Positions 1-10,841 of a DNA stretch of 64,000 nucleotides are shown piece by piece (the first letter of the stretch is position 1; each line of letters begins with the position of its first letter). The notes below the pieces were generated by a model that was not told the DNA's origin, did not search any database, and saw nothing but the letters and a program-made list of their open reading frames with translations. Source of the DNA: Mycobacterium sp. D16R12 (lineage in GTDB: Bacteria; Actinomycetota; Actinomycetes; Mycobacteriales; Mycobacteriaceae); assembly GCF_002013465.1 (NCBI RefSeq), contig NZ_MAFC01000009.1, positions 1 to 64,000 of the forward strand. The letters are read 5' to 3'. The translations under genes and the position numbers were made by a program.

Positions 1-48
1 GAGGTACACGGGCGGCGGGCGGGGGAGATACCCAGGGCAGGCGGCGTC

Positions 49-948
49 CTAACGGCCGGGTGTTGCACCGATCCGGGTCTGGGCCACCCGCTGCGGATCG
101 GACTGGTTGCATCCGGGCCGCACGGCCACGGCCAACAGCTCGCCCGGCCGTTCGGCGGGCAGCACCATCAGCACCGCGGGACCGTCGACATCGAGAGTCT
201 GCGCGCCGAGCACGGGCGTCGAGGCGGAGAAGCCGAGGCCGGTGAGGCAGGACGCACGCCGCCCGGCATCCTCAAGATCGCCGAACGCGGGGGTACGGCC
301 GACGAGCGCGGTGATCGCGTTCCCGGAGATCGGGAACGCGGTGTCACCCAGGGCGCTCTGCGCTGGTAGCTCCGGTGCCACGGGGGCGGCTGTCCTGGGT
401 GCGATCTGTTGCGACAGCGAGGGACCTGCCACGGCGGTGGTGGTGTCGGAGGCGCGGTGGTTGTTCTGCGCGACCACGGTGATGGCGACGGCAACGCAGG
501 CGGCCGCCGCCAGCCCAGCGCTGGAGTATGCGATCCAGCGACGCTTTGCCGCGGGGCGACGGCGATGGTCCAGTGGAACCGGACCGGTCACCAGGTTGAG
601 ACGGGGGTCGGCGGGCCGAGCGGAATGCGCAGCTACCGCGGGCAACGTCGACCTGGCCGACTCGGCCTGCAACGCGGCAACGATGTCGTCGACGACGGAC
701 TCGGGCACGTCGGGCGCGGGGCTCTCCATCCATGCCACCAGGTCGGTGCGTACGCGATCCAGGGCGGCCAGCGCCGTGCGTGCGTCCGGATCCTGCTCTG
801 CCCGTTGCCGAAGTACCTGGGCGTCCCGGGCGTCATAGACGCCGGCTTGCAGGTCGGCCAGGACCTCGAGTGACAGCGGTACCTCGGCGAGGTTCACCAT
901 CTCGAGGTTACCTTCGCCTTCGGGACTGTCCGGAGGGCTGCTGACCAT
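49..948 (-). CDS. rsmA: Anti-sigma-M factor RsmA
   Basis: This 299-aa single-pass membrane protein should hold sigma factor SigM inactive at the membrane. Residues about 25-100 form the cytoplasmic sigma-binding part (LEVLADLQAG...), one hydrophobic segment lies near residues 138-160, and the rest is a Pro/Ala-rich extracytoplasmic domain. It lies directly downstream of sigM on the same strand, as in M. tuberculosis (Rv3911-Rv3912). The long start is preferred because the M. tuberculosis protein also has about 20 residues before the LxxLADLQAG segment. An internal ATG at position 900 with a GAAGG upstream is the alternative. The gene is probably co-transcribed with sigM and followed off the left edge by trxB. 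Confidence 0.88.
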   Translation of the reverse strand: MVSSPPDSPEGEGNLEMVNLAEVPLSLEVLADLQAGVYDARDAQVLRQRAEQDPDARTALAALDRVRTDLVAWMESPAPDVPESVVDDIVAALQAESARSTLPAVAAHSARPADPRLNLVTGPVPLDHRRRPAAKRRWIAYSSAGLAAAACVAVAITVVAQNNHRASDTTTAVAGPSLSQQIAPRTAAPVAPELPAQSALGDTAFPISGNAITALVGRTPAFGDLEDAGRRASCLTGLGFSASTPVLGAQTLDVDGPAVLMVLPAERPGELLAVAVRPGCNQSDPQRVAQTRIGATPGR

Positions 949-1031
949 TTGAGTTCATTGTTCCCATATCCAGCTACCGCTGACCACGCCAGTTGCCCAA
1001 TTGGTAGGCGGATCGTGACGGTGGCACACGG

Positions 1032-1664
1032 CTAGTAGTCGATGGTTTCCGGTTCGACGGAGCCGGCTTTGTCGAGGTAATGCAGGGCCACGGCCAGGCG
1101 TGCGCGTGCTCGCGCACAGCGGCTCTTCACCGTGCCCTCGGGCACACCGAGCAGCTCAGCGGCATCGGCGACCGAGTATCCCTGCATATCGACCGCGATG
1201 ACTGCGGCGCGTTGCTCGGCGGGCAGCCGGAGCAGGGCCTTCTGAATGACGATCGAGGTATCGATGTTGGTCGAGGGGTCGTCGAGGGTGTAGACGTCCT
1301 CTTCGAGTTCGATCGGGATGTGTGCCTTGGTGCGGCGCAGACGGTCCAGACAGGCGTTCACGACAATCCGGTACAGCCAGCTGGTGACGGCGGCGTCATT
1401 GCGGAAGTTCGCGGCTCCGCGGTGCGCCGACAGCATCGCCTCCTGGAGCGCATCAGCGGCATCCTCGGGGGTGCGGCTGGTGGCCCGGGCGAGTCGGTAG
1501 AGCCGACGGTGGTGCCGGCGGAACAGCTGCTCGAAGGCCGAAGGGTCGCCGGCGACATGGGCAGCCAACAACTCGGCGTCCGAGTGCTGAGGAGTCGTGA
1601 GAACCCCCTGAACCATGCCCACACGCGCACAGTAATCAAAAACGGGGGGCGGCGTCGACCACAA
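1032..1664 (-). CDS. sigM: ECF RNA polymerase sigma factor SigM
   Basis: This ECF-type sigma factor of about 210 aa redirects RNA polymerase to a small stress or envelope regulon. Region 2 is visible in DAADALQEAMLSAHRG and TSWLYRIVVNACLDRLRR. Region 4 is visible in LPAEQRAAVIAVDMQGYSVADAAELLGV followed by EGTVKSRCARARARL. The start is uncertain: the open frame begins at a TTG (1664), and the PPPxxxYC segment before the first ATG (1616) appears conserved in the M. tuberculosis protein, which favours the upstream start. The 83 bp to rsmA contain no terminator, consistent with a sigM-rsmA operon. Confidence 0.92.
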   Translation of the reverse strand: MWSTPPPVFDYCARVGMVQGVLTTPQHSDAELLAAHVAGDPSAFEQLFRRHHRRLYRLARATSRTPEDAADALQEAMLSAHRGAANFRNDAAVTSWLYRIVVNACLDRLRRTKAHIPIELEEDVYTLDDPSTNIDTSIVIQKALLRLPAEQRAAVIAVDMQGYSVADAAELLGVPEGTVKSRCARARARLAVALHYLDKAGSVEPETIDY

Positions 1665-1866
1665 GGCCGCCCCACAGCAAACTGTTATACAACTTTCAAC
1701 TATCCGTAACAGCGATATACGTAACTGAACAACTTGAACCCCAGTTCAGTGGCCAAATTTGAGGTTGCCATCGGGTTTCAACTACCGCGAAAAATATAGG
1801 GGTAGAAATTGCGGAACCATACTGAATACCCTTCGATAACTGCTCGCCTGGCAGGCGATCCCGCAG
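1665..1866 (-). promoter_or_regulatory. AT-rich sigM upstream region with a 7-bp dyad
   Basis: These 202 bp between murJ and sigM are much more AT-rich than the neighbours and must carry the sigM promoter. They contain a perfect dyad, ACTGAAC at 1724-1730 and GTTCAGT at 1744-1750, separated by 13 bp. ECF sigma factors commonly autoregulate, so the site may be a regulator site or a weak terminator for murJ. Which of these it is cannot be decided from sequence. Confidence 0.4.
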
Positions 1867-4800
1867 CTAGGAAGCAGTTGAGACAGTGATTTCGCCGATC
1901 TCCGCATGGTGATCGCCATTGGTCGAGCCCAGCTTGTTGATCCAGACCAGCACGTGAGAGACCTGCGAGCTGCTGGTGATCGGAATCGTTGTTTTGCCGG
2001 ACTGCAGTGTGGTGGTAGCGGAGATCTCCTTGGTGTCATTGATGGAGCCTGGGGTGGCCGAGTCGGCGGAACGAATCTGCACTTGCGTTCCGACACTGTG
2101 AGATTCGATGGTCACGCTGCTCAGAGCGCTCGCGGACTGCAGATCGAGCAGTAGGCCCACACCGGGTTTGAAGAGCACCGGGAAGGGATCGGCGTCAGTG
2201 TAGGTGTCCGTCGCCCACGATGTGGAAGCGTTGCCGTCCACGGCCAGACCCGCCTTGCCGGGCTGATCCGCGTCGGGGCCCGGAGGGAACACAGTCGCCT
2301 GCACAATCTTGGCCGGGCTACCTGGCTTCACGGCGTCGCCGCCCGACGACTGGGTGGGTAATCCGATGCCGATATTGATCTTGTCCAGGGGACCGACATC
2401 GCCGAAGATCCGGGTGACCCAGACGCCCAGAGCGATGCACAGCGAGATGACGAGGACTCCGACCACGCCGAGCCCGATCAGGAAGATCTTGCGGTGGCGC
2501 GCCGCCTCTTCCGGGTCCTCGTCGTCGACATCTTCGAAGTCTTCGTCGTCGGCGGAGTCCTGCAGACCCTGGAAACCCTGGGGACGGCCGACGCGCAGTG
2601 CCTGGGTGGGTGCTGCGGCGGCAGGCTCCAGCATGGTGGTGTGGTCAACGCTCGCGATGGCCGATTCCAGCCCGTCGAGTAGGTCGGCGGCGGAACCGGG
2701 ATCGTCGCTCAGCGCACGTGCGGCCACATCGGAGATCTCCGCGGGGACCGTGGGAACAATGATCCGTGCTTCGACGGGCAGACCGTCGGGAGCCCGATTG
2801 GCACCGGGGAGCCCGCTTGGCTGGCCGGTTTCGGCCAGCGGCCAGCGGCGTGTGGTCAGCGCATACAGGGCGGCACCGAGGCCATGAACATCCTCATCCG
2901 CGGTGGCCGAGGACAGCGTGGCGGGGAACGCGAGCACGGCGTCCCCGTCGATGCTGATGCGCACGCGATCGGGGTGGTCGATGCTCAGTGCCGTCCCGGC
3001 CTCAAAGGCCGCGTCCGCAGCTTCTGCGAGGGACCGGACGGCCCGGCTGGCACCGACGGCAGATGGCTCGGTATCGGCGACCTCACGCAGCGAACCGCCT
3101 CGGACCCACTGCGCGACGACGATGCCGCCGGTGCCCTCGCGCACGGCGTCTAGCACGCGAGCCAGTCCCGAGGATTCAATCTTGCTGAGCCGCAGGGTAT
3201 TCGAGAGGATGTCCTGTACCTGATCGGAGGTGAAGGTGGCGCCATCGATGATGGTGAGTGCCACCGGCCGATTCAGCTCGGTATCGGTGGCCTGCCAGAA
3301 CTGCAGCCCGTCCGGGCCTCCATGCGAGGTGAGCAGGCGGTAGCGGCCGCCCGCGATGCTGGCACCAGGTCTCACCGAGGTGGGTGCAGCACTCCCGGAC
3401 GGGGACTGGGTGGAAACAGACCGGGTCGATGACCCTGGGGTGTCTGTCACGGCCCCGCCCTTTCTCGTATCAGCACCGCCCCCGTGCGCTGGTTTGTTTG
3501 CGGTTGTCGAGTCGCCGGCGCTGCCGCCGCCGACTCGATCACCCGAATCAGGGTACGGCAGGGATGGCGCCGGGGAGTTGCCCATGACCGAAGCGTGATC
3601 TTGGATGCCGACACCGAGTCGACTGCCCAGACGGCGCTGCAGCATGGAGACCACGCTCAGTGCCTCCGGGAGCTTGACCGCCACCATGAGTCCGAAGGTG
3701 ACCGTCAGCATGACGGTGCTCAGGATGGCCAGCCGCAGGACCGAGCCCAGGCCGCCACCGGCCCGGGTGAGCAGATCCAGGTCGAATCCGCGGTCGACGC
3801 CCAGGCCGATGGCAGCCGCGGTCACCGAGACGGCGAGGGTGACCAGCACCGTACGGGTTACGTCCGGACCGATGAGCAGTCCGGAGGCGCGCCCGATGCT
3901 TCGACGCAACAACAGGTATCCGCAGATGGCCCCCGCGACGAAGCCGAGGCCATTGGCGGTACCGAGGTAACCCGCGACCAGGCGGGGATCGTCGGTGAGG
4001 TGTGGGGCGATCACCGAGCCGACAATCTTCACTGCGGTGATCACGATGATCATTAGCGTGGGCGTCCATGCCTCGTGCCGCGCGTAAAACACCCGAAGCT
4101 GCAGCAGGACAAGGGCATACGCGATAAGGGTGAAGGACGAGAGTGAGATGGAGAGCCCGAGATAGTGGGCGTCACCGAGGGTGAAGTGCCCGTACGCGGA
4201 GAGAGCCGGTCCCATCGCCGGACCGCCGACGGTCATCACCGCCACCACCGGGATCAACACCACCATGGTGAGCCGGGTGGCCAGCGACACGTCCGCAACC
4301 ACGGCCGGCGTGTCCTCGGCGGCTGCGTTGCGGCTGAGCCGCGGCATGACCGCGGTGAGAATGGTGACGCCGATCACGCCGTAGGGCAGCTGCAAGATCA
4401 TCCAGGTCTGGTTGTAGATGATCGGCCCGGAATCGGCTGCGCCGGCGGCAATCCGGTTGGTGATGACGAAACCGAGCTGGCTGATCGCCACGTACGCGAA
4501 CATGGCCATGGCCATGCCCGCGAACTGTTTGAGCCTGTCGTCAATTCCCCACAGTGGTCGCAGGGGAATCCGCTGGCGGCGGATCGCGGGGATGAGCACC
4601 AGGGCCTGGGTGACCACGCCGAGCGTGGTGCCGATGCCGAGCACCAGGAGTTTCGGGTCGCTCATCCGTGTCGGGTCGAGCGTGAGCTCACCGGGCATCA
4701 GCCAGAACAGAATCAGGGCGGCGATGGCGACGACGTTGTTCCATACGGGGGCCCAGGCGGGGGGCCCGAATACATTGCGGGTGTTGAGGATCGCCATGAA

Positions 4801-5292
4801 CACCGAGGACAGCCCGTAGAAGAAGATCTGTGGCAGAAGCAGATACGCCAGTGCGGTGGTCAGCGGGGTGCTTACCTTCGGGTCAGTGCCGAGCAGCAGT
4901 GAGGCGAGCAGCGGTGCGGCCAGCACCGACAGCACCGTCGTCAGTAGGAGCAGCGTGCTGGCGATGGTCAGCAGCTTGCGGATGAATGCTTGACCGCCGT
5001 CGGCGTCTTCCCGCTCGGCGCGCGTGAGTACCGGAATGAATATGGCGGTGAAGGTGGCCTCGAGCACCAGTGCGGCAATGATGTTGGGCAGCTGGTTGGC
5101 GGTCGAGAACGCGCTCGCGGATGCGGCGCCCAGTGCCGCGGTGATCAACAGCAGCTTGATGAAGCCGGTGATCCGGCTGACTAGGGTGGCCACCGCCATC
5201 GAACCCGAGTGCGCGACGACCGCCGCGTCCGAGAGCTCTTCGATGGTGTCGTCGGATTCGGGATCGGGGAGCGGGTCCAGCGGCCGCCTCAT
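1867..5292 (-). CDS. murJ: MurJ (MviN) lipid II flippase fused to a pseudokinase
   Basis: This 1141-aa protein should flip lipid II across the inner membrane for peptidoglycan synthesis. Residues about 1-560 are the multi-pass MurJ domain (MAVATLVSRITGFIK near the N terminus). Residues about 647-870 resemble a Ser/Thr kinase fold (GGRYRLL, then VALTII in place of VAxK), with no HRD or DFG, so it is a pseudokinase. One transmembrane segment follows near 937-965, then an extracytoplasmic discoidin-like tail. This is the architecture of M. tuberculosis Rv3910, where the pseudokinase is phosphorylated by PknB and binds FhaA. The ATG at 5292 overlaps the stop of the upstream gene as ATGA, which fixes the start and implies coupling. 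Confidence 0.93.
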   Translation of the reverse strand: MRRPLDPLPDPESDDTIEELSDAAVVAHSGSMAVATLVSRITGFIKLLLITAALGAASASAFSTANQLPNIIAALVLEATFTAIFIPVLTRAEREDADGGQAFIRKLLTIASTLLLLTTVLSVLAAPLLASLLLGTDPKVSTPLTTALAYLLLPQIFFYGLSSVFMAILNTRNVFGPPAWAPVWNNVVAIAALILFWLMPGELTLDPTRMSDPKLLVLGIGTTLGVVTQALVLIPAIRRQRIPLRPLWGIDDRLKQFAGMAMAMFAYVAISQLGFVITNRIAAGAADSGPIIYNQTWMILQLPYGVIGVTILTAVMPRLSRNAAAEDTPAVVADVSLATRLTMVVLIPVVAVMTVGGPAMGPALSAYGHFTLGDAHYLGLSISLSSFTLIAYALVLLQLRVFYARHEAWTPTLMIIVITAVKIVGSVIAPHLTDDPRLVAGYLGTANGLGFVAGAICGYLLLRRSIGRASGLLIGPDVTRTVLVTLAVSVTAAAIGLGVDRGFDLDLLTRAGGGLGSVLRLAILSTVMLTVTFGLMVAVKLPEALSVVSMLQRRLGSRLGVGIQDHASVMGNSPAPSLPYPDSGDRVGGGSAGDSTTANKPAHGGGADTRKGGAVTDTPGSSTRSVSTQSPSGSAAPTSVRPGASIAGGRYRLLTSHGGPDGLQFWQATDTELNRPVALTIIDGATFTSDQVQDILSNTLRLSKIESSGLARVLDAVREGTGGIVVAQWVRGGSLREVADTEPSAVGASRAVRSLAEAADAAFEAGTALSIDHPDRVRISIDGDAVLAFPATLSSATADEDVHGLGAALYALTTRRWPLAETGQPSGLPGANRAPDGLPVEARIIVPTVPAEISDVAARALSDDPGSAADLLDGLESAIASVDHTTMLEPAAAAPTQALRVGRPQGFQGLQDSADDEDFEDVDDEDPEEAARHRKIFLIGLGVVGVLVISLCIALGVWVTRIFGDVGPLDKINIGIGLPTQSSGGDAVKPGSPAKIVQATVFPPGPDADQPGKAGLAVDGNASTSWATDTYTDADPFPVLFKPGVGLLLDLQSASALSSVTIESHSVGTQVQIRSADSATPGSINDTKEISATTTLQSGKTTIPITSSSQVSHVLVWINKLGSTNGDHHAEIGEITVSTAS

Positions 5293-7604
5293 CGCTGCCA
5301 CTGGGGGCCCCTCCCGGTCGCGGGGGCCTCGTCCTCGCGATCCAGATCCGCACGGTCGGGCTGACCGCGGAACCGGTGCCACAGGCGCCGGCCCGTCAGC
5401 GCAAAGAGGACCGTCGCGGCACTGATGGTGATGAAGAACAGTGGCTTGCCGTACGCGTTGGAGTGCACGGACAGACGTACCGAATCGCCCAGCGGCAGAC
5501 CGTCGGGCGTGTGCAGCGTCACGTCCACCGCCATCCGCTGGGAAACGTTGACCTCTACGGGCACCTTCACCGGCAAGAATCCGGGCGGAATCTCTTGCAC
5601 ACCAACATCTGTCGCACTCATGCCGGCGGGTGTCTCGACGCGGAGGGCGACGCGGATAGGTACCGGAAGCTCGTTGCGCAGCACCAACGGCAGCGGGCTG
5701 TGCTCGGTGGCCAGTGTGTAGGAACCACCAGGATTGACGACGGTGACGGCGTTGAACAGATCGCCGACCGTACGGCGGATGGCGGAGAGCCGCTCCTGGG
5801 CGGTGTCGTCACGCGCATCAGGCGGCACACTTTGGCTCACGGCGCGCAGGGCGTCCTGGCGCAGCGGATCGGTGTACTGGACACCGGTGAGCCCGGTGCG
5901 AGCATCCACGGTCAGTGCGGCGGTGAGTCCCCACAGCCTGCGGACCTCGTCGCCCAGCCCCAGCGACACCCCATCGTCTACGGCCCCCGGCGAATCCACG
6001 CCGAAGGCGGTATCCACCGGATTGGCCTGGGCGCCGGCCCGAGCCTCGCCGATGACCGTCGGTAGTGGGCGCGGTATCGCAAGTCCGGCGTGCAGAAGAG
6101 TGGAGGTACCAGACAGGATGGCGCGGGCCTCGCCGTCGGACAGATCCCAGGTGGCGTCGGGTAGCAGAATCGTCTGGCGGGGAGTCTGCTGGGGAGTGAG
6201 AGCCTGCCAGGCCATCGCGCCGAGCGCGTCCTGCATCCGCGCTACGCGCGAATCATGTTGCAAGGTAAAGCGAAGCGAAGCCGGCACGTACTCGGGGGTG
6301 GTGGGTGTGCGACCGATGGCGCTCAGCGCGGCACCCACCGACGGATCGAAGGGTGAGGCGACGATGGTGTCGGACACTCGGCGTGCGTTGAAGTCGGGTG
6401 GTGTCTCCTGACCCGAGGGCAGGGCCGATACCGCAACGGTCGGCCCAAGTCCGGTGAGCAGGTCGATACCGGCCTTCGAGAGGTGGCCGTCGCCCAGGAG
6501 GGTGGCGCCGCGCAGGCTGTTGATTCCCAAAATCTGATCGAGCACATCGGCGGCGCCGGTGGTGGCCTGGTGGGCGAGGCCTTCGTCGGCCATCTGAGCG
6601 ACCGCGTCCAAACTGGCCTGCGCGTAAGGCAGGGGGGTGATGCAGGTGTGCCTGGCCAATGTCCGCAGCCGCTCGAGCCATGCGACGGCGAGTCCCTGTC
6701 CGGTGCCGGGGTGTACGGGACCGGCGAGATCGGCGGCGTTATCGAGAACCTGGTACCCCAGGGTCATCTCGTTCACCGTGACCAGCAGATCGGGGTCCAC
6801 GGCCACGCAGACCGTGCGGCCCAGGTCTCCCTTGGGATCGACGGCAGCGTCGGTGGCGAACTCCAGGGCGCCCAGCAGCGCGTCCAACCGTCCCCCGGGG
6901 GACAGTGAACGTTCCAGTTGATCGTCGAGCAGCCGCACCGGCGCCGGTCCACCGGGCTGGCCGGGCACCAGCCGCGGACGGTCGGCCAGGGGCCACAGCA
7001 GAGTCAGACCCACGGGGCGAGAGGTGTCGGGGGCGACTTCGGGTTCGGAGTCAGCACCGGTCGGGGGTGGAACTCCGAGAACCGGGAGCAGAAAGCGGGC
7101 GTCGTCGAGCCGTGCGGCGGCCCCGTAGTCCGGAGTGCCATTGACATTCACCAGGGCCGGATAGACCCCCGGTGCGGCGATGTTCCAGGTCGGTCCGGTG
7201 CCGCCGCGCAGCGGGAAGGCAAGGGTGAAGGGACGTTGCTGCCCCTGCGCGAGAGTTCCTGCGACAGTGACGAACTCGCCTACCGGCTGGTACTGGTCAT
7301 GGCGGCCATGAAGACTGGCGCGCAGCTCGGAGCTGGTCGCGACGGCCTCGGCTCGCTCCAGCCGGACGACGACATCGGTGACCGGCCGATCGCCGACGTT
7401 GGTCACAGTGCCTCGTACGGTCACCATTGAATCGACGGTGGTGACGGTCTGCGGGTTTACCTCGTCGAGGACGACCTTGAGGAACTGTCCGTCTCGATAG
7501 GCGTGCGCGCGGGGCGTGGACCATGGGGTGCCGAGCAGGACAAGCGCGAGGACGGCAAGTACTGCCGCCGCACGCGTCGCGTTGCGAAGCGTGAGGCGGG
7601 TCAT
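5289..7604 (-). CDS. Rv3909-like secreted/anchored protein (DUF6049 type)
   Basis: This 771-aa protein has an N-terminal signal peptide (hydrophobic segment about residues 12-30, ending near ARAHA) and one C-terminal membrane segment ([15 protein letters not shown]) before a short basic cytoplasmic tail. The bulk should face the cell envelope. No catalytic motif was recognised. Its ATG overlaps the mutT4 stop (ATGA at 7601-7604), and its own stop overlaps the murJ ATG, so the three genes form a coupled run as in M. tuberculosis Rv3908-Rv3910. The tight link to murJ suggests an envelope role, but the function is unknown. Confidence 0.85.
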   Translation of the reverse strand: MTRLTLRNATRAAAVLAVLALVLLGTPWSTPRAHAYRDGQFLKVVLDEVNPQTVTTVDSMVTVRGTVTNVGDRPVTDVVVRLERAEAVATSSELRASLHGRHDQYQPVGEFVTVAGTLAQGQQRPFTLAFPLRGGTGPTWNIAAPGVYPALVNVNGTPDYGAAARLDDARFLLPVLGVPPPTGADSEPEVAPDTSRPVGLTLLWPLADRPRLVPGQPGGPAPVRLLDDQLERSLSPGGRLDALLGALEFATDAAVDPKGDLGRTVCVAVDPDLLVTVNEMTLGYQVLDNAADLAGPVHPGTGQGLAVAWLERLRTLARHTCITPLPYAQASLDAVAQMADEGLAHQATTGAADVLDQILGINSLRGATLLGDGHLSKAGIDLLTGLGPTVAVSALPSGQETPPDFNARRVSDTIVASPFDPSVGAALSAIGRTPTTPEYVPASLRFTLQHDSRVARMQDALGAMAWQALTPQQTPRQTILLPDATWDLSDGEARAILSGTSTLLHAGLAIPRPLPTVIGEARAGAQANPVDTAFGVDSPGAVDDGVSLGLGDEVRRLWGLTAALTVDARTGLTGVQYTDPLRQDALRAVSQSVPPDARDDTAQERLSAIRRTVGDLFNAVTVVNPGGSYTLATEHSPLPLVLRNELPVPIRVALRVETPAGMSATDVGVQEIPPGFLPVKVPVEVNVSQRMAVDVTLHTPDGLPLGDSVRLSVHSNAYGKPLFFITISAATVLFALTGRRLWHRFRGQPDRADLDREDEAPATGRGPQWQR

Positions 7605-8422
7605 TGTTGCGGTCCGCGCCCGGTTCGCCGGCCCGGTGTCCTATGGGTACTCGAGTGCGTTTGAGGCCGCCGTCTTGGCGTGGATTGGGGTAGGGGCGGC
7701 AGCGATTCGGGCCCCCCGGAGTGCAGTTTGTCGATGAGGTGGCCGGCCACCTCGGCGAGCCGACGTTCGTCGGCGTACGCCAGACGGCTGGGCAGCTCGC
7801 CAAGGGGAACCCAGGCGACCTCGGTGACTTCGACATCGTCATCGGACAGCTCGCCGCCCAGGGAGCGCATCAAATAGTGGTGCACGGTCTTGTGCACGCG
7901 GCGGCCCTCGGTGACAAACCAGTAGTCGATGCTGCCGAGTGCGGCGAGCACGCTGCCGCGGATACCGGTCTCTTCGGCGACCTCGCGGATCGCGGTCTGT
8001 TCGGCGGTCTCGCCCTGCTCGATATGGCCCTTGGGCAGCGACCACAGCATGCGGCCGCGCCGGTCGGTGCGCCCGATCAGGGCGGCCACCTGGCCATCCT
8101 TGGGGCCGTCGATTCCGGCGATGACCAGGCCACCGGCGGAGGTTTCGCGGACGGTACGCAGTGAGGCTGCTGCGGTGCCGCCCTTCGTGCGCCCGCGCCC
8201 GCGGCCTTTTCCTCCCGTGCCGGGTGCCCCATCGGATCCAGAGGGAGTGGCAGCGGCAGGTGCGGCCGCCGGAGTACCGGCGGCTTGCGCCCGGCCCTGT
8301 GCTCGACCCTGCGATCGGTTACGCCGACCGCGGCGCGACCCTCTGCCGCGCGCTGAGGCAGCGTCCGAGCCGGGTTCGTCCGACGACCCACCCGTGCGGG
8401 AACCGCCGGAGGAGTCAGACAC
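7601..8422 (-). CDS. mutT4: Nudix hydrolase MutT4
   Basis: This 273-aa Nudix protein likely hydrolyses nucleoside diphosphate derivatives. The Nudix box is complete: [22 protein letters not shown] fits Gx5Ex7REUxEExGU. The N-terminal ~100 residues are low-complexity, rich in Arg/Gly/Ala and basic, and the C terminus is basic and Pro-rich. The open frame runs upstream into pcnA, but GTG at 8422 (VSDSSGG) is chosen because the M. tuberculosis protein begins MSDG and because it leaves a 62-bp divergent promoter gap to pcnA. It is coupled by ATGA to the Rv3909-like gene. Confidence 0.88.
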   Translation of the reverse strand: MSDSSGGSRTGGSSDEPGSDAASARGRGSRRGRRNRSQGRAQGRAQAAGTPAAAPAAATPSGSDGAPGTGGKGRGRGRTKGGTAAASLRTVRETSAGGLVIAGIDGPKDGQVAALIGRTDRRGRMLWSLPKGHIEQGETAEQTAIREVAEETGIRGSVLAALGSIDYWFVTEGRRVHKTVHHYLMRSLGGELSDDDVEVTEVAWVPLGELPSRLAYADERRLAEVAGHLIDKLHSGGPESLPPLPQSTPRRRPQTHSSTHRTPGRRTGRGPQQ

Positions 8423-8484
8423 CCATGTGATAGTAGTTCCCGCTACTGAGAGCCCTTGCGATACGCGCCGGTAGGCTGCCCGAC

Positions 8485-9927
8485 GTGCCCGAATCGATAC
8501 CGACGACCGAGCTGTTGGCCACCGCCGCGGTGACCCTGAACCGGCATCAGAAGATGCTGTCGGAGTTGGGTGCGCTCTTCGATTCTGCGGGCTTTGACCT
8601 GTATCTGGTGGGCGGCACTGTCCGCGACGCACTGCTGGGCAAGTTGGGCACCGATCTGGATTTCACCACCGATGCTCGCCCCGAGCAGGTGCAGGAATTG
8701 GTGACCGGCTGGGCCGAGGCCATCTGGGATACCGGTATCGCGTTCGGCACTATCGGGGTGGCGCGCAAGGGGCAGCGGGTGGAGATCACCACCTTCCGCA
8801 GCGACAGCTATGACCAGCAGACGCGCAATCCCGAGGTGGTTTTCGGCGACAGCCTCGAGGGCGATCTGGTGCGCAGGGATTTCACCGTCAACGCGATGGC
8901 GGTCAAGATCGGGCCGGACGGGCCCGGAGAGTTCTGCGATCCGCTCAATGGGCTGGAGGCGCTGCGCGCCGGGGTGCTCGATACCCCGGCGGCTCCGGAG
9001 ATTTCCTTCGGCGATGACCCGCTGCGCATGCTGCGCGCGGCCCGGTTCGTTTCGCAGCTCGGCTTCACGGTGGCGCCGCGGGTGCTGGCGGCACTGGATG
9101 CGATGTCCGGCCAATTGGGCCGGATAACCGTCGAACGAGTGCAGGTCGAGCTGGACAAGTTGGTCCAGGGTGCGCATCCGGTCGCCGGAATCGATCTGTT
9201 GGTGGACAGTGGGCTGGGCGCCGTGGTGCTGCCCGAGGTCGGCGAGATGCAGCTGACCATCGACGAGCATCACCAGCACAAGGACGTGTACCAGCACTCG
9301 CTGACGGTGCTGAAACAGGCGGTGGATCTCGAAGACGAGGGCCCCGATCTGGTGCTGCGCTGGGCGGCGCTGCTGCACGACATCGGTAAGCCGGCCACCC
9401 GTCGGCACGAGGACGGCGGCGGGGTGAGCTTTCACCACCACGAGGTTGTCGGGGCCAAGATGGTGCGCAAGCGGATGCGTGCCCTCAAGTACTCCAAACA
9501 GATGGTCGACGACGTCTCGCAGCTGGTCTATCTGCATCTGCGGTTCCACGGGTACGGCGACGGCACGTGGACCGATTCAGCGGTGCGCCGGTACGTCACC
9601 GATGCCGGGCCGCTGTTGCCCCGGCTGCACAAGCTGGTGCGCGCGGACTGCACGACGCGGAACAAGCGGCGCGCGGCCCGGCTGCAGGCCAACTATGACG
9701 GGCTTGAGGAGCGCATCTCCGAGCTCACCGCTCAGGAGGATCTGGCGCGGGTGCGGCCCGACCTCGACGGCAACGCGATCATGGAGCTGCTGGGTGTGCC
9801 CGCCGGACCGATTGTGGGACAGGCCTGGCGATTTTTGAAGGAGCTCAGGCTGGAGCGGGGTCCGCTCGACCACGAGGAGGCGGTCGAGGCGCTGCGGGAA
9901 TGGTGGGCGGCCCGCGGCGAGTCCTGA
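8485..9927 (+). CDS. pcnA: CCA tRNA nucleotidyltransferase
   Basis: This 480-aa enzyme adds or repairs the 3' CCA end of tRNAs. The class II nucleotidyltransferase head has [12 protein letters not shown] (about residues 40-51) and the metal-binding [10 protein letters not shown]-terminal HD domain is visible at [13 protein letters not shown] (about residue 297). GTG at 8485 is the start. It is divergent from mutT4, as in M. tuberculosis (Rv3907c/Rv3908). Its TGA at 9925-9927 directly abuts the stop of the convergent transporter at 9928, leaving no intergenic base. Confidence 0.95.
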   Translation: MPESIPTTELLATAAVTLNRHQKMLSELGALFDSAGFDLYLVGGTVRDALLGKLGTDLDFTTDARPEQVQELVTGWAEAIWDTGIAFGTIGVARKGQRVEITTFRSDSYDQQTRNPEVVFGDSLEGDLVRRDFTVNAMAVKIGPDGPGEFCDPLNGLEALRAGVLDTPAAPEISFGDDPLRMLRAARFVSQLGFTVAPRVLAALDAMSGQLGRITVERVQVELDKLVQGAHPVAGIDLLVDSGLGAVVLPEVGEMQLTIDEHHQHKDVYQHSLTVLKQAVDLEDEGPDLVLRWAALLHDIGKPATRRHEDGGGVSFHHHEVVGAKMVRKRMRALKYSKQMVDDVSQLVYLHLRFHGYGDGTWTDSAVRRYVTDAGPLLPRLHKLVRADCTTRNKRRAARLQANYDGLEERISELTAQEDLARVRPDLDGNAIMELLGVPAGPIVGQAWRFLKELRLERGPLDHEEAVEALREWWAARGES

Positions 9928-10695
9928 TCAGGCGAGCATGTCGTAGCCGAGCTTGCCGACCATCACCACGACCACCACCAGCAGCACCACCCGGACAAAT
10001 CCCGCGCCGCGTCCGAGTGCCATATGCGCACCGAGCTGAGCACCCGCGATGTTCGCGACACCGAGCGCAAGCCCCAGCAGCCACAGCACGTGGCCCTGCG
10101 ACGCGAAGACGATGAGTGCCCCCACGTTGGTGCCGGAGTTGAGCACCTTGGCGGTGGCCGAGCTTTCCAGGAACGTCATCCCCGCGACGGCGGTCAACAC
10201 GATGATCATGAACGTCCCGGTGCCGGGGCCCATGATGCCGTCGTAGAACGCGATGAGGATGGCGGCCACGGCGAGTGCGGTGAGGGTGGCGGTCTTGGTG
10301 CGCGCGGTCTCTGTGGTCGAGGTTCCGAACTGAGGGCGTGTCGCGACAAACACCCCCACCGCCACCAGCAGGACCAGCACCACGGGCTTGAACACCGATA
10401 CCGGTAGCCGTGAGGCGGTGTACGCACCCGCACTGGAGAACGCTGCCGCGACGACGAAGGCTCCCAGTAGCGCGCGCCAGTTCAAGGGCGTCTTGGGGAA
10501 GAGCCGGATGGCGGCCGATGCGGTACCCGACAGCGCGGCGAGTTTGTTGGTGCCCAGCGCGGTCGCCGGGGTCATCCCGGGGAAGACGAGCAGCAATACC
10601 GGGATGAGAACGAGCCCGCCGCCACCCACGACCGCATCGACCCAGCCGGCGGCGGCCGCTGCACTGAGAAGCAGCGTGAGCGTTGGGGCATCCAC
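9928..10695 (-). CDS. TSUP (TauE/SafE) family membrane transporter
   Basis: This 255-aa protein has about eight hydrophobic segments and the TSUP hallmark near the N terminus (WVDAVVGGGGLVLIPVLL) plus a second half-repeat (YDGIMGPGTGTFMI). Family members export sulfite, sulfonates or related organic anions. The substrate here is unknown. The start is a GTG at 10695 with no strong Shine-Dalgarno. It sits at the junction between the pcnA block and the Rv0036c-like block, not the position I recall in M. tuberculosis. Confidence 0.88.
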   Translation of the reverse strand: MDAPTLTLLLSAAAAAGWVDAVVGGGGLVLIPVLLLVFPGMTPATALGTNKLAALSGTASAAIRLFPKTPLNWRALLGAFVVAAAFSSAGAYTASRLPVSVFKPVVLVLLVAVGVFVATRPQFGTSTTETARTKTATLTALAVAAILIAFYDGIMGPGTGTFMIIVLTAVAGMTFLESSATAKVLNSGTNVGALIVFASQGHVLWLLGLALGVANIAGAQLGAHMALGRGAGFVRVVLLVVVVVMVGKLGYDMLA

Positions 10696-10783
10696 GGGGT
10701 CAGAGATTACGGATGGAACCGAATCGCTGTGGTTCCCCTCCTATCTATGTGAACCGAAATCAGCGTGCGTTCTGTCGGGGCGG

Positions 10784-10792
10784 TTATCCACA
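10784..10792 (+). promoter_or_regulatory. Single perfect DnaA-box-like 9-mer
   Basis: TTATCCACA, the classic DnaA box, lies in the 146-bp gap between the divergent TSUP and Asp-repeat genes. One isolated copy is weak evidence for DnaA control. It is listed because the window lies near oriC. Confidence 0.25.
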
Positions 10793-10841
10793 GGCCCGAA
10801 GACGACGGAACGCCCGGGCTCGTCGGGGGCTCGTATCGGAT